Source: DTJG01 sp964532995 (GTDB lineage Bacteria > Ratteibacteria > UBA8468 > B48-G9 > DTJG01). From it: 43,248 nt of DNA. The translations under genes and the position numbers were made by a program. Shown here piece by piece: positions 8,519 through 17,437 of the stretch; the first letter of the stretch is position 1; each line of letters starts with the position of its first letter. The stretch is from assembly GCA_964532995.1 (NCBI GenBank), contig CAZHJN010000014.1, positions 1-43,248 of the forward strand, written 5' to 3'. The notes under the pieces were generated by a model. It saw nothing but the letters and a program-made list of their open reading frames with translations, was not told the DNA's origin and did not search any database.

Positions 8519-10492
8519 TTAGACCTTCCAGTCATCTTCAAAAAATTTTCTTGTGAAAAAAAGAAAACCTGCGGGCGGGATCCTTATTTCAGTTTCTTCC
8601 ATCCTGAGCCTGAGTGCAAAACTTATCCGGTCTCCATCAATGAATTTTTCAAGTGGAGCACTTATTTCAATGCATTTATCAACCCCAATGTTCTCTTTTA
8701 CAATTTTGACCCCTTCTATTTCAAATGAAAACACGACACCTTCTCTGTTTTCAACCAGTATTGAAGAGAAATTTTTTTCTTCAGGATCTATTCTCAAATA
8801 TATGTTATCTCTGTCATATCCATATAAAATTTGTTTGATGGGTAAATCAAAAGGTTGAAAAGTTGTCCACAGTTTTTCAATCCTTATTTCAGCTGCATCC
8901 TGCCATTCAAAAAAATCTGTTATTTTTCCATCAATGGTCGGAGTAATATAGCCCTCCGGTTCATTTATTTTTGTTTCAGGCAACCATTCTTCCATCACTT
9001 CAGCAGGAACATCAAGTCCCGTTTCTTCATAAATCTTTGAAATTATTGCCTGAAATAGCGTATAAAACTTGATCTTCACAGATTGTTCTGCCGGAACACT
9101 CATCCACCATAAAAAATCACTTGATTCTGCCATCAAAACCAGATTTTTTATTTTTTCCTGTAAATCAAGTTTACTGGTATACTGTTGTACTGCCTTTCTT
9201 GCATCGCTGAGTATCCTCCAGAGACGATTTGCATCAGAACAACCTATCCAGTTATCAAAGTGAAGCCCCATCCATGAACCGGGATGGATTGAATTTAAAG
9301 AAACTCTTTTGAAGTCTAAATTGCGTGCCTGGCTCATTGAAATCATCTTAATATTATTGCTGGACATTGCCATACTGTAAAACTCTTTCAAAAAAATACT
9401 GCCCTGTTCCCTGTACCACTCCCATGGATTTTCACCATCAAAAATAATGGTGAGAATTTTTTCCTGACCTTTTGAAAATTGGTCAATCCTTCCCACCAGG
9501 TCTACCGCAGCATCTTTCTCATTCCAGGATTGATATATAAAACCTATTCTGTCTGAAAACCAGTGATTCCTGAAGAATATATTGAATGAGTCCTTCCACA
9601 GATAAAGAAATGAAGAAATGTCCTTTTTTTCTGTATCTGATGCATAAAGAATCTGTTCATCGGCTCCAACCCACAAAATCCCATGGTCATTCAGTTTATC
9701 AAGAACATCATCGCTGAGAGAACCCTCTGCAGGCCAGATTCCAGAAGGTCTATTACCAAAAAATGATTCTGCTGTATCAAGACCCATTTTTATATGAAGA
9801 TCAACATCATCCGGATACTGAAATTCAATATCGGGAATCTGAAAAGATGTTCTTGTTTTTTTTGCAACTGAAATATTGTGTATAAGGGGCATTATTGGAT
9901 GGTATCCGGGTGTTGTACTTATTTCTATTGAACCTGAATCAGATAGTTTTCTGTAAATGGGAATAACCTGAGAAAAAACATTTTTCTCGATGGACGAAAG
10001 AACTTCCATATCTTTCCGATTGAAGCCTATACCCTTTTCTTTAAGCATGCCTATCTCAGGAAAATATTTGTTCATAACCGGATGGAAACAGATAAGATGA
10101 ATCCACATTTTGAGGTCATATAATTCCTGTTTTGATAATTTTTCTGAATTCATTTTTCTTATAAGATGCATCAGAATATTATTCCTGCTTTTTATTTTTT
10201 CAGGTATCTCATCACAGAATAATTTGATTTTTGAGATATCATTGGATGATTCAGTTTCAAGAATTTCCTGAAAGCCATCAATGATTTCGCCATCGGCAAT
10301 TTTTTTTATCTGAAGCAGAAGAGGAACAGTGAAATTGCAGGTGATTTTTGCACCTGAACTTTCAATTATCCTTGCAAGTGGATAGTAATTGTACAAAACC
10401 CTGAATGTTATGGTGGAAATATTTAATCTTTTCGCATCAGGCATAACATACCATGGCTGATGAAAATGCCACAGCATATTAAGATATGTCAT
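8519..10492 (-). CDS. GH57 glycoside hydrolase (alpha-glucan active)
   Basis: A 657-residue family 57 glycoside hydrolase. Conserved regions are visible in order: WHFHQPW (residues 8-14), TTPGYHPI (about 193-200), GIWPAE with the putative nucleophile Glu256, and FDGENPWEWY with the putative acid/base Asp352. The C-terminal part (about 500-657) is beta-rich and holds a stretch resembling a CBM9/DOMON-like sandwich (DGKITDFFEW, later YDRDNIYLRID). Family members include alpha-amylases, 4-alpha-glucanotransferases and amylopullulanases; which applies here cannot be told. Its ATG overlaps the glgA stop by four bases (ATGA), with GGGAGAG upstream. No signal peptide is seen, so it probably acts on intracellular glycogen or maltodextrin. 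Confidence 0.9.
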   Translation of the reverse strand: MTYLNMLWHFHQPWYVMPDAKRLNISTITFRVLYNYYPLARIIESSGAKITCNFTVPLLLQIKKIADGEIIDGFQEILETESSNDISKIKLFCDEIPEKIKSRNNILMHLIRKMNSEKLSKQELYDLKMWIHLICFHPVMNKYFPEIGMLKEKGIGFNRKDMEVLSSIEKNVFSQVIPIYRKLSDSGSIEISTTPGYHPIMPLIHNISVAKKTRTSFQIPDIEFQYPDDVDLHIKMGLDTAESFFGNRPSGIWPAEGSLSDDVLDKLNDHGILWVGADEQILYASDTEKKDISSFLYLWKDSFNIFFRNHWFSDRIGFIYQSWNEKDAAVDLVGRIDQFSKGQEKILTIIFDGENPWEWYREQGSIFLKEFYSMAMSSNNIKMISMSQARNLDFKRVSLNSIHPGSWMGLHFDNWIGCSDANRLWRILSDARKAVQQYTSKLDLQEKIKNLVLMAESSDFLWWMSVPAEQSVKIKFYTLFQAIISKIYEETGLDVPAEVMEEWLPETKINEPEGYITPTIDGKITDFFEWQDAAEIRIEKLWTTFQPFDLPIKQILYGYDRDNIYLRIDPEEKNFSSILVENREGVVFSFEIEGVKIVKENIGVDKCIEISAPLEKFIDGDRISFALRLRMEETEIRIPPAGFLFFTRKFFEDDWKV

Positions 10493-11913
10493 AATCTCTC
10501 CCTGGCCTTCTGATATATGGAAATATAAGTTTCAATTGATTTATTCCAGGAAAAATCAAGAGAAGTTGCCCTGCTAAAAAGTTTTTCCATTAATTCCTTA
10601 TCAGAATAGATATTGAGAGCTTCACTCATAGCCTGTTTCAGTTCAAATGCCTCAGCGTTATCAAAAACAAGACCCCATCCTGTATCTGAATTTCTGTCTA
10701 TCGGCTTAACGGTATCAGCAAGACCTCCTGTTTTTCTGACAACCGGTATAGTGCCATATTTCAAACTGATAAGCTGACCGAGTCCGCAGGGTTCAAATCT
10801 GCTGGGCATCAGAAAAAAGTCGCTTCCAGCATAAATCTGACGGGCTGTTATATCGTCAAAACCAATTTTTACACCAATTTTTCCAGGGTATCTGGTGGAT
10901 AGAGAAACCACAGCATTTTCATAAGATGCGTCTCCTGTCCCGAGACACACAAACTGAAAATCAGCATCCTTGAGATTTTCCATGGCATCAATAATCAGGT
11001 CTATCCCTTTTTGCTGGACAAGCCTGCCAACAAAACCAAAAACCGGTAAATCCTGATTAACAGGAAGTGAAAACTTTTCCTGTAGCGCCGTTTTATTTGC
11101 AATTTTCCCTTTCCTGGTACGATACTTCTTTTTTATCGCCTGATCAAAAAGAGGATTCCAGACCATATAATCAATACCATTAAGTATTCCTGCAATATCT
11201 TTTTCTCTTGTTTTGAGCAATCCATCAAGATTACAGCCGAACTCAGGTGTGAGAATCTCTTTTGCATATGTCGGGCTCACAGTATTGATCATTTCAGAAT
11301 GAATTATACCCGCCTTCATCACATTCACATCTCCGTAAAATTCAAGTTCATTCATTGTGAAAAATTCAGTTCCAAGTCCAAGACATGAAAACTGCTGAGC
11401 TGGAAATATACCCTGATAAGCCAGATTGTGAATTGTAAAAACAATAGCGGCATTAAGCTGGCTGTAAAAAAGTTTTCTGTAAAGGGGAAGAAGAGCTGTT
11501 TGCCAGTCATTACAATGAAAGATATCAACCTCAATGTTTGCTTTCACGCAGCATTCAAGCACAGCCTTTGAAAAAAGAGAAAATCTCAAAAGATTATCCG
11601 GATAATCAACACCCTTTTCTCCGTATAACTGATCCCTTTTGAAATAAAGATCGTTTCCTATCAGGTATATATTATGTTTATCCTTGAGTTTCAACAGCTC
11701 AACTTTTTCAACCCTTTCCTTAGAAAAGTAAACCTCACACTCACAGATTTTTTCAAATGGATGGTTTTCAATTATATATTTAAATCCCGGAAGGAATAAA
11801 CTGGTTTCAACATACCTGGGAAGTTTGGCAATCAGTGCACCAACAACATCAGCCAGTCCGCCAACCTTCACAAATGGCACGCTTTCGCATGAAACAATTG
11901 CAACACTTTTCAT
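10489..11913 (-). CDS. glgA: Glycogen synthase (ADP-glucose type, GT5)
   Basis: A 474-residue GT5 synthase that extends alpha-1,4-glucan from ADP-glucose. The N-terminal ADP-glucose motif KVGGLADVVGAL carries Lys16. The C-terminal Rossmann half has GFVGRLVQQKGIDLI and the RFEPCGLGQL motif with the catalytic-site Glu, followed by RKTGGLADTV. The length matches the usual 470-490 residues. AAGGAG lies five bases before the ATG. It is followed with overlap by the GH57 gene and preceded by the galT-type gene with a 28-base gap. GlgC three genes... upstream in the same run would supply its substrate. Confidence 0.97.
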   Translation of the reverse strand: MKSVAIVSCESVPFVKVGGLADVVGALIAKLPRYVETSLFLPGFKYIIENHPFEKICECEVYFSKERVEKVELLKLKDKHNIYLIGNDLYFKRDQLYGEKGVDYPDNLLRFSLFSKAVLECCVKANIEVDIFHCNDWQTALLPLYRKLFYSQLNAAIVFTIHNLAYQGIFPAQQFSCLGLGTEFFTMNELEFYGDVNVMKAGIIHSEMINTVSPTYAKEILTPEFGCNLDGLLKTREKDIAGILNGIDYMVWNPLFDQAIKKKYRTRKGKIANKTALQEKFSLPVNQDLPVFGFVGRLVQQKGIDLIIDAMENLKDADFQFVCLGTGDASYENAVVSLSTRYPGKIGVKIGFDDITARQIYAGSDFFLMPSRFEPCGLGQLISLKYGTIPVVRKTGGLADTVKPIDRNSDTGWGLVFDNAEAFELKQAMSEALNIYSDKELMEKLFSRATSLDFSWNKSIETYISIYQKARERL

Positions 11914-11941
11914 TCTTACTCCTTTTGTTGTTTACCAAATG

Positions 11942-12970
11942 CTAAACTGACAAATCTCGCAGGAACTGGGCTGCTTCTTCAGGTGGAGTCGGGTTTATAT
12001 AAAAACCTGTTCCCCATTCAAAACCACCGGGTCTTGTGAGCCTCGGCATAATCTCTATGTGCCAGTGATAATCCTTATCTATTGTCTGCCAGTATCCAGG
12101 ATGTGGAAATCTATTGGGAGCCGTGTGGAAGATAAAATTGTATGAGGGATTGCATAATCCTTTAATAAGTTTTTTCAAGACCAATCCCAGCATTTGAGCA
12201 AGATTAAATCGTTCTGATCCTGTTATTGAATCAAAATCAGGGCTGTGTCTTAAAGGCACCAACCAGAGTTCAAAAGGAAATCTTGAAGCATAGGGAACCA
12301 TCGCAGCAAAATCATTGTTAATTGCAACTATCCTTTCACCGCGGGCAATCTCATCTTCAATTATATCGCAGAAGATACATCTTTCTTTGTATTCATAATA
12401 CCATTGAGTTCCTTTTAATTCTTCCTTAACTCTTTTCGGGGTTACAGGTGTTGATATAAGTTGCGTGTGTGAGTGATAGAGAGAAGCGCCTGCTTCCTTC
12501 CCATAATTTTTAAAAATCATATTATACTTAAACCTTGTATCTTTCTTCAGATCCAAACTGCGAATCTGATATGTATAAATGACCTGTTCAAGATGGTTCT
12601 GGCTGAAATCCTGCATCTGCGTTTTATGATCAGGAGTCTCAATAATTACCTCATGTGCGCCGATGCCATTCATCCTATCAAAAATGCCTATACCCTTTTT
12701 ATTCAAATCTCCTTCTATCCTCAATGCAGGATATTTATTTGGAACTACCCTTACTGACCAGCCTGGAGTGTTTGGCTGAGATCCGTCCTGTCTTATAGCA
12801 AATATCTCAGGGGGTGTCTTTGATTCATTTCCCGGACAGAAAGGACAGAACGGAGAGTTTTCTTCTTCAGAAATTGAACACATACCGGCGTAATCAGAAG
12901 GCCTTAATTTTCTTTCGGTCGCAATGATAACCCATCTGCCGATAACCGGATCCTTTCTTAATTCTGGCAT
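11942..12970 (-). CDS. galT: GalT-family nucleotidyltransferase (galactose-1-phosphate uridylyltransferase or ADP-glucose phosphorylase)
   Basis: A 342-residue protein of the HIT-superfamily GalT branch. It opens MPELRKDPVIGRWVIIATER, has zinc-type cysteines in CPFC (42 and 45) and a second CxxC in CIFC (about 198-201), and an active-site HSH triplet (His166-Ser-His168) where E. coli GalT has HPH. His168 would be the nucleotidylated histidine. The C-terminal half has WHIEIMPR, a typical GalT motif. GalT swaps UMP between UDP-glucose and galactose-1-phosphate; relatives are ADP-glucose phosphorylases. Position between glgC and glgA suggests a role with ADP-glucose or hexose-1-phosphate. AGGGAG lies before the ATG. 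Confidence 0.85.
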   Translation of the reverse strand: MPELRKDPVIGRWVIIATERKLRPSDYAGMCSISEEENSPFCPFCPGNESKTPPEIFAIRQDGSQPNTPGWSVRVVPNKYPALRIEGDLNKKGIGIFDRMNGIGAHEVIIETPDHKTQMQDFSQNHLEQVIYTYQIRSLDLKKDTRFKYNMIFKNYGKEAGASLYHSHTQLISTPVTPKRVKEELKGTQWYYEYKERCIFCDIIEDEIARGERIVAINNDFAAMVPYASRFPFELWLVPLRHSPDFDSITGSERFNLAQMLGLVLKKLIKGLCNPSYNFIFHTAPNRFPHPGYWQTIDKDYHWHIEIMPRLTRPGGFEWGTGFYINPTPPEEAAQFLRDLSV

Positions 12971-12988
12971 TTGCTCTCCCTGTATCTA

Positions 12989-14206
12989 TCACCATTGATA
13001 ATCCTTTGGAATAACCACGATTCCTGTTTCACTTACAGCAAATCTTTTCTTATCCTCAACCGGATCGTAGCCGATGATTGTGCCCTGAGGAACAACCACA
13101 TTCTTGTCAATAATCGTTCTTCTTATCCTGCAATACCTGCCAATATTAACCCTATCCAGAAGTATGGATTCACTGACCTCCGCATAACTGTTAACCCTCA
13201 CCCATGGTGAAAGTATACTGCGGTATACCTTTCCACCGCTGATGATACAACCACCTCCGATAATGGAATCAAGAACTGTCCCTGTTCTTTCTCCCTGAGA
13301 AAAAACAGTTTTGGCCGGTGGAATCTGTTCCTGAAATGTTCTTATGGGCCAGGACTGATCATAAAGATTCAGAACGGGTTCAACATTTACGAGATCCATA
13401 TTCGCTTCGTAATAAGCCTCAATAGTTCCAATGTCTTTCCAGTATTTTGTTTCTTTACGATTTTCATCAATAAACGGGAAAGCAAAAACCCTGTCTCTTC
13501 CAATCATTGAGGGAATTACATCCTTCCCAAAGTCATGGGTACTGTCAGACTTTCTTGCATCTTCAATCAGACGACGCACGAGTGTTTCTGTCTTAAACAG
13601 ATATATCCCCATGGAAATCAAACAAACATCAGGTTTATAAGGTGATGGCTTCGGGTTTTCAGGTTTCTCCACAAAGCTCACAACCTCCTGGTTTTCATTT
13701 ATTTCAAGCACACCAAATCTTTTCGCTTCATGCAGCGGCTCTTCAAAAACACTTATGGTCAGATCAGCATTTTTCTGCCTGTGGAATTCTATCATCCTGC
13801 TGTAGTCCATTTTATACACATGATCGCCGGATAGAATTAAAACAAGTTCTGGTTTTTCCTGATTCAAAAAATAGATATTCTGAAAAACAGAATCAGCCGT
13901 GCCAAGATACCAGTCAGTACCTATTCTCATCTGCGCGGGTATCACATCAACAAACTCACCGAGTTCCCTGCTGAATATATTCCATCCTTCTCGTATATGC
14001 CGCTGAAGAGAATAGCTTTTGTATTGAATTAAAACATAAATTCTTCTCAGGCCAGAGTTTATGGCATTGCTGAGAGTAAAATCAATAATTCTATAAGTCC
14101 CGCCAAAAGGTACTGATGGCTTTGCCCTGTCTCTGGTGAGAGGATACAGCCTTTCGCCCTTACCTCCTGCAAGAACAATCGTCAGGATTTTTTCTTTTTT
14201 ATTCAC
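12989..14206 (-). CDS. glgC: Glucose-1-phosphate adenylyltransferase
   Basis: ADP-glucose pyrophosphorylase, about 405 residues; it makes ADP-glucose from ATP and glucose-1-phosphate, the committed step of glycogen synthesis. The nucleotide-binding motif VLAGGKGERLYPLT is near the start, followed by RAKPSVPFGGTYRIIDF. Later come LSGDHVYKMDY, VSFVEKP and the left-handed beta-helix part (GGGCIISGGKVYRSILSP). I chose the GTG at 14206-14204 because AAGGAG is seven bases upstream; a TTG one codon earlier (14209) is only four bases from it. Either start overlaps the end of the response-regulator gene, so translation is probably coupled to that regulator. Confidence 0.96.
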   Translation of the reverse strand: MNKKEKILTIVLAGGKGERLYPLTRDRAKPSVPFGGTYRIIDFTLSNAINSGLRRIYVLIQYKSYSLQRHIREGWNIFSRELGEFVDVIPAQMRIGTDWYLGTADSVFQNIYFLNQEKPELVLILSGDHVYKMDYSRMIEFHRQKNADLTISVFEEPLHEAKRFGVLEINENQEVVSFVEKPENPKPSPYKPDVCLISMGIYLFKTETLVRRLIEDARKSDSTHDFGKDVIPSMIGRDRVFAFPFIDENRKETKYWKDIGTIEAYYEANMDLVNVEPVLNLYDQSWPIRTFQEQIPPAKTVFSQGERTGTVLDSIIGGGCIISGGKVYRSILSPWVRVNSYAEVSESILLDRVNIGRYCRIRRTIIDKNVVVPQGTIIGYDPVEDKKRFAVSETGIVVIPKDYQW

Positions 14207-14558
14207 CAATCAACTCCTTAACTTTTGCAATCAGTTCTTCAAGACTGGTTGAGCTCTTCACAATATAGGCATCCGCTGCCCAGCTCATAAAATCCTGTTT
14301 GTACTGCGGATATGATGTATATATAATCACAGGAAGATTTTTCCTCTGCCCCAGGATGTTTGAGATGGTTTCAAGCCCGCTCATTTTAGGCATCCGGATA
14401 TCAATGATCACAAGATCAACATCTTTCTGTTCAAGCAGCTTCAAACCATCCTCGCCATTTGAGACTGACTGAACCTCGTATCCTTCCTTCTCAAGTTTTT
14501 CGGTGCAGAGAAGCCTCTGATTTGCTTCATCCTCTATCAGAAGAATTTTTTTCGGCAT
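14199..14558 (-). CDS. Single-domain response regulator (receiver only)
   Basis: A 119-residue CheY-like receiver domain with no output domain. Acidic residues Glu9/Asp10 (ILLIEDE), phosphoacceptor Asp53 (VIIDIRMP), a Thr in IIYTSYP and the conserved Lys in YIVKSS are all present. The frame is open to a start 30 codons further upstream, but I chose the ATG at 14558 because AAGGAGGA lies just before it and it begins a clean receiver fold (MPKKILLIEDE). The start lies inside the end of the histidine-kinase gene (32-base overlap), and its stop overlaps the start of glgC. The partner is very likely the adjacent kinase; the target must be another protein. Confidence 0.92.
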   Translation of the reverse strand: MPKKILLIEDEANQRLLCTEKLEKEGYEVQSVSNGEDGLKLLEQKDVDLVIIDIRMPKMSGLETISNILGQRKNLPVIIYTSYPQYKQDFMSWAADAYIVKSSTSLEELIAKVKELIGE

Positions 14559-15939
14559 TTTCCTCCTTTCCGGGAAGGGTAATTCTGACCCTCGTTCCCC
14601 TGTCAACCTGAGAAAAAAGATCAATCTTTCCACCGTGGTTTTCTTCAACTATCATCTTAACCAGAGAGAGTCCCAACCCCATCCCATGAGACTTTGTTGT
14701 AAAGAAAGGTTTGAAAAGCTGCTGGAGAATATCTTTTGGTATACCGTAGCCTGTATCAGCGATTTCTATCCAGACACTGTTGTTAGTCTCACCGGCCTTA
14801 ATGGTTATGGTACCACCTGCATTCATGCTTTCCAGTGAATTATGAATAAGGTTGTAAAAAACCTCTCCCAGCTGAACCCTGTCAGCAAAAACATAAATAT
14901 TTTCAGGAATATCAACAGAAAGGTTAACTCCACTATCCTGAATGTTCAGCGAAAGCACTTCAAGTAATTCATCAAGAAATTTCCTAACATAGATTGTTTC
15001 CTTTTTCACAGGCTGTTTGAAAGAAAATCTCATAAGGTTATTCAGAACAAGTTCAAGTCTTCTGATCTCATTTACTATGATTCTTGCATTCCTTGAAATC
15101 CTTGCATCGCTTTCTTTTTCCCTGCATATTTCTAAAATTTGCCTGGCAAATCCACCTATTGTGGCAAGCGGATTACGAATTTCATGCGCAAGGTATGTTG
15201 AAATTCTCCCTGCCGCAGCAAACCTCTCACAGGCAAGAAGTTCCTCCTGCATCTGCCTGAGTTTTTCATTCAGCTGCCTCAGCTGTTCAAGATTATTTTT
15301 AATATTTTCATAAGCAAAAGCGTTGCTTAAGGCAAGTCCTGCCTGATTCAGTATTATTGAAAGAAAAGAAAGAGTTTCCTGTGTTATTTTTTTGTGGTGG
15401 AAGGCATTATCAGCAAAAACAATCGCTGAAATTTTCCCTGAAATAGTTATGGGCGCTATCACAACTTCAGTTGAATGTCGTACAAACCAGTGGAATTCCT
15501 CTGGAACAAGAAATCTGTTTTCATAGTTCAATAACACAATTTCATTATTAGACATTACCCTTCTCAAAGGACTTTCTGCTGAAAGTTTTGAAATTTCGCA
15601 TGTAATAGACTTTATCTCAACCGGGAATCTCTGGCTTTCAAGAGTTCTGCGATGACTGTTTTCAAACATCTGATTAAGCGTTGCTGAAGAATCTATCAGT
15701 TCTGTCCAGATTTTTTCTGCTTCCTGCTGATCAAATGGACCTATTCCTCTTCCTGAATGAATAACGCCCGAGTCACTTATAAAAAACAGAGCTGCTCTGC
15801 TGAAACCCAGTGATGCTCCTGCTGTCAATCCTGTCAGAATAATATGAATAATCTTGTCAACACTTAAAGTTCCCTGCAAACCCCTGCAGATAGTGTCCAG
15901 AAGATATATCTCGTACTTAAGATTACTCTTTTCCATCAT
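14527..15939 (-). CDS. GAF-domain sensor histidine kinase
   Basis: A 470-residue soluble histidine kinase without a transmembrane segment. Residues about 20-205 look like a GAF-type sensor (HSGRGIGPFD; APITISGKISAIVFAD). A coiled coil at about 210-240 leads to HisKA with phosphorylatable His252 in AHEIRNPLA. The HATPase domain shows the N-box (FYNLIHNSLESM), the G1 box (ADTGYGIPK), FKPFFTTKSHGMGLGL and a C-terminal beta hairpin. The ATG overlaps the stop of the SurA-N gene by four bases. It overlaps the downstream receiver gene by 32 bases, so the two form a pair. A cytosolic signal such as a metabolite or redox state is likely; the ligand is unknown. Confidence 0.93.
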   Translation of the reverse strand: MMEKSNLKYEIYLLDTICRGLQGTLSVDKIIHIILTGLTAGASLGFSRAALFFISDSGVIHSGRGIGPFDQQEAEKIWTELIDSSATLNQMFENSHRRTLESQRFPVEIKSITCEISKLSAESPLRRVMSNNEIVLLNYENRFLVPEEFHWFVRHSTEVVIAPITISGKISAIVFADNAFHHKKITQETLSFLSIILNQAGLALSNAFAYENIKNNLEQLRQLNEKLRQMQEELLACERFAAAGRISTYLAHEIRNPLATIGGFARQILEICREKESDARISRNARIIVNEIRRLELVLNNLMRFSFKQPVKKETIYVRKFLDELLEVLSLNIQDSGVNLSVDIPENIYVFADRVQLGEVFYNLIHNSLESMNAGGTITIKAGETNNSVWIEIADTGYGIPKDILQQLFKPFFTTKSHGMGLGLSLVKMIVEENHGGKIDLFSQVDRGTRVRITLPGKEENAEKNSSDRG

Positions 15940-16643
15940 GAATCTGTCTTCTGCTCAAGGTTAAGAAAAACCTCTATCTTCGCTTTGCTTCTCTGTTTTT
16001 CAAGCCACTGCTGAAAATACTGTTCTTCTTTCTGCGATTGAAGATATCTCTTGATGTTTGAAATGTTTTCATCTTTTACATCATTACCCGCAAGTTTTCG
16101 CACCTCATCATCGCTCACAACTATGGTTGTTTCTGAAAGAACCTCCTGTTTAAGTTTCTGATATCTTATACTGGCTTTTATCTGATCCTCTATTTCTTTA
16201 GTTTTCTCAGGAGAAATCCTTGAAAAATATGCCTTAAATTTCGCCTCGTCAAACTGGCCCTTTTCATTTTTGAAAGCAGGTTCTGCCTTTATAACTTCCA
16301 TTATTTCTGATGACCTTACTCTTATTCGATGTTTTCTGCAGAGCTGGTCAAGAAATTTCTCCTGAATCATTCTGTTGAGAACCATTTTTTCAAGTTCTGT
16401 TTCATTTATGAGTTTTGAATAGTTTTCCTTAAGAATATCCCTGTACTGCTGTCTTGTTTCTTCAAGTATTCTGTAAAACTCGTGCTGGTAGATCGGTTCA
16501 TTGTTTATCCTTGCAACAAGATACCTGCGATCAGACCCTGAAATACTGACACCCCAGATAACAAAACCAGGTATTACCAGTGCAGCAGTAACTATCATAA
16601 CCATCCTGAAATTCCTTCTCTTTCTGAACCATTTCATCAACAT
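15936..16643 (-). CDS. Membrane-anchored SurA N-terminal-domain protein (no PPIase domain)
   Basis: A 235-residue protein with a basic N-terminus (MLMKWFRKRRNFR), one membrane segment at about 13-31 (MVMIVTAALVIPGFVIWGV), and then a SurA/PpiD-type chaperone region: RINNEPIYQHEFYR followed by MVLNRMIQEKFLDQLCRKHRI and a FDEAKFKAYFSR motif. The family's parvulin (PPIase) domain is missing; the protein ends shortly after the VSDDEVRK segment. PpiD and SurA help outer-membrane protein folding in the periplasm; this short version would keep only the chaperone core. It overlaps the rsmI stop by seven bases and the kinase start by four. Its link to the glycogen genes is unclear. Confidence 0.75.
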   Translation of the reverse strand: MLMKWFRKRRNFRMVMIVTAALVIPGFVIWGVSISGSDRRYLVARINNEPIYQHEFYRILEETRQQYRDILKENYSKLINETELEKMVLNRMIQEKFLDQLCRKHRIRVRSSEIMEVIKAEPAFKNEKGQFDEAKFKAYFSRISPEKTKEIEDQIKASIRYQKLKQEVLSETTIVVSDDEVRKLAGNDVKDENISNIKRYLQSQKEEQYFQQWLEKQRSKAKIEVFLNLEQKTDS

Positions 16644-17305
16644 TGTTTGCCTCCGAGGATAAGAACGAATTCACCTTTTACAGTGTTATGAATAAACCTA
16701 TCATAAAGTTGACTTACAGTTCCCGCTATTATCTGTTCAAACTTCTTGGTCAGTTCCCTGCAAACCACAAGCCTTCTTTCAGGAAAGATCTGATTGAGTA
16801 TCTCCATTGTATCAAGAAACCTGTGTACTGATTCAAAAAAAACAAAAACACCTTCCCTGTCTCTCAGGCTGCTGAAGAATTCAATCTTTTCTTTCTTCTT
16901 TCTCGGTATAAAACCGTAAAAACAGAACCTGTCAACAGGAAAACCGCTGACCGACAGAGCGGCTGTCAGAGAAGAAGGTCCTGGTACAGGTACCACACTA
17001 ATTCCCTGATCCTGACACATTCTTACAACATAATGTACGGGATCAGAAATACCGGGAGTCCCCCTGTCGCATACAAGCGCTACTTTTTTCCCCTCTTTCA
17101 GTAACCTGACTATCTCAAAGGATCTGGTTTTTTCACATCCCCTGTAATAACTTATCAGTGGTTTCTGAATCTGAAAGTGGGTGAGCAATTTCCTTGTTTC
17201 CCTTGTATCCTCTGATACAACAAAATCAACATCCTTCAGAACATTCAATGCCCTGATTGTTATATCTTCAAGATTCCCTATGGGAGTTGCCACTATAAAG
17301 AGCAT
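16637..17305 (-). CDS. rsmI: 16S rRNA 2'-O-ribose C1402 methyltransferase
   Basis: A tetrapyrrole-methylase-fold protein of 222 residues that methylates C1402 in 16S rRNA using SAM. It starts MLFIVATPIGNLEDIT and has SEDTRETRKLL, CDRGTPGISDP and PVPGPSSLTAALSVSG in the usual order, then FYGFIPRKKKE. E. coli RsmI has about 286 residues; this one ends soon after the catalytic fold, so the C-terminal extension is missing. The usual SDAGTPG loop reads CDRGTPG here. It is the first gene of the minus-strand run, about 77 bases downstream of the expected start site of the promoter at 17389-17417. Confidence 0.93.
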   Translation of the reverse strand: MLFIVATPIGNLEDITIRALNVLKDVDFVVSEDTRETRKLLTHFQIQKPLISYYRGCEKTRSFEIVRLLKEGKKVALVCDRGTPGISDPVHYVVRMCQDQGISVVPVPGPSSLTAALSVSGFPVDRFCFYGFIPRKKKEKIEFFSSLRDREGVFVFFESVHRFLDTMEILNQIFPERRLVVCRELTKKFEQIIAGTVSQLYDRFIHNTVKGEFVLILGGKQC

Positions 17306-17388
17306 ATTTTCAACCGGCTATTCCCTGTTAAATGACATAACAGGAACCGATCATCCAAAACCATAATTTTTGACATTTTCTCTATTTT

Positions 17389-17417
17389 ATAGTACCTTAA
17401 ATTAAGATAATTTTCAA
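17389..17417 (-). promoter_or_regulatory. Predicted sigma-70 promoter for the rsmI-glycogen run
   Basis: On the minus strand TTGAAA (17417-17412) and TACTAT (17394-17389) are 17 bases apart, the optimal spacing. Transcription would start near 17382, leaving a 5' leader of about 77 bases before rsmI. On the plus strand a TTGACA (17370-17375) lies in the same gap facing the phosphoglycerate mutase gene, but its only 17-spaced -10 is the poor TACCTT (17393-17398) and TATAGT is too close (12 bases). The divergent promoters therefore probably overlap. Confidence 0.5.
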
Positions 17418-17437
17418 ACCAGAAGGAGCTTTGCTGG

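Noticed and set aside
17370..17398. TTGACA-based promoter for the phosphoglycerate mutase gene
   Set aside because: The -35 is perfect but the correctly spaced -10 is poor and the better TATAGT is only 12 bases away; kept only as a note with the opposite promoter.
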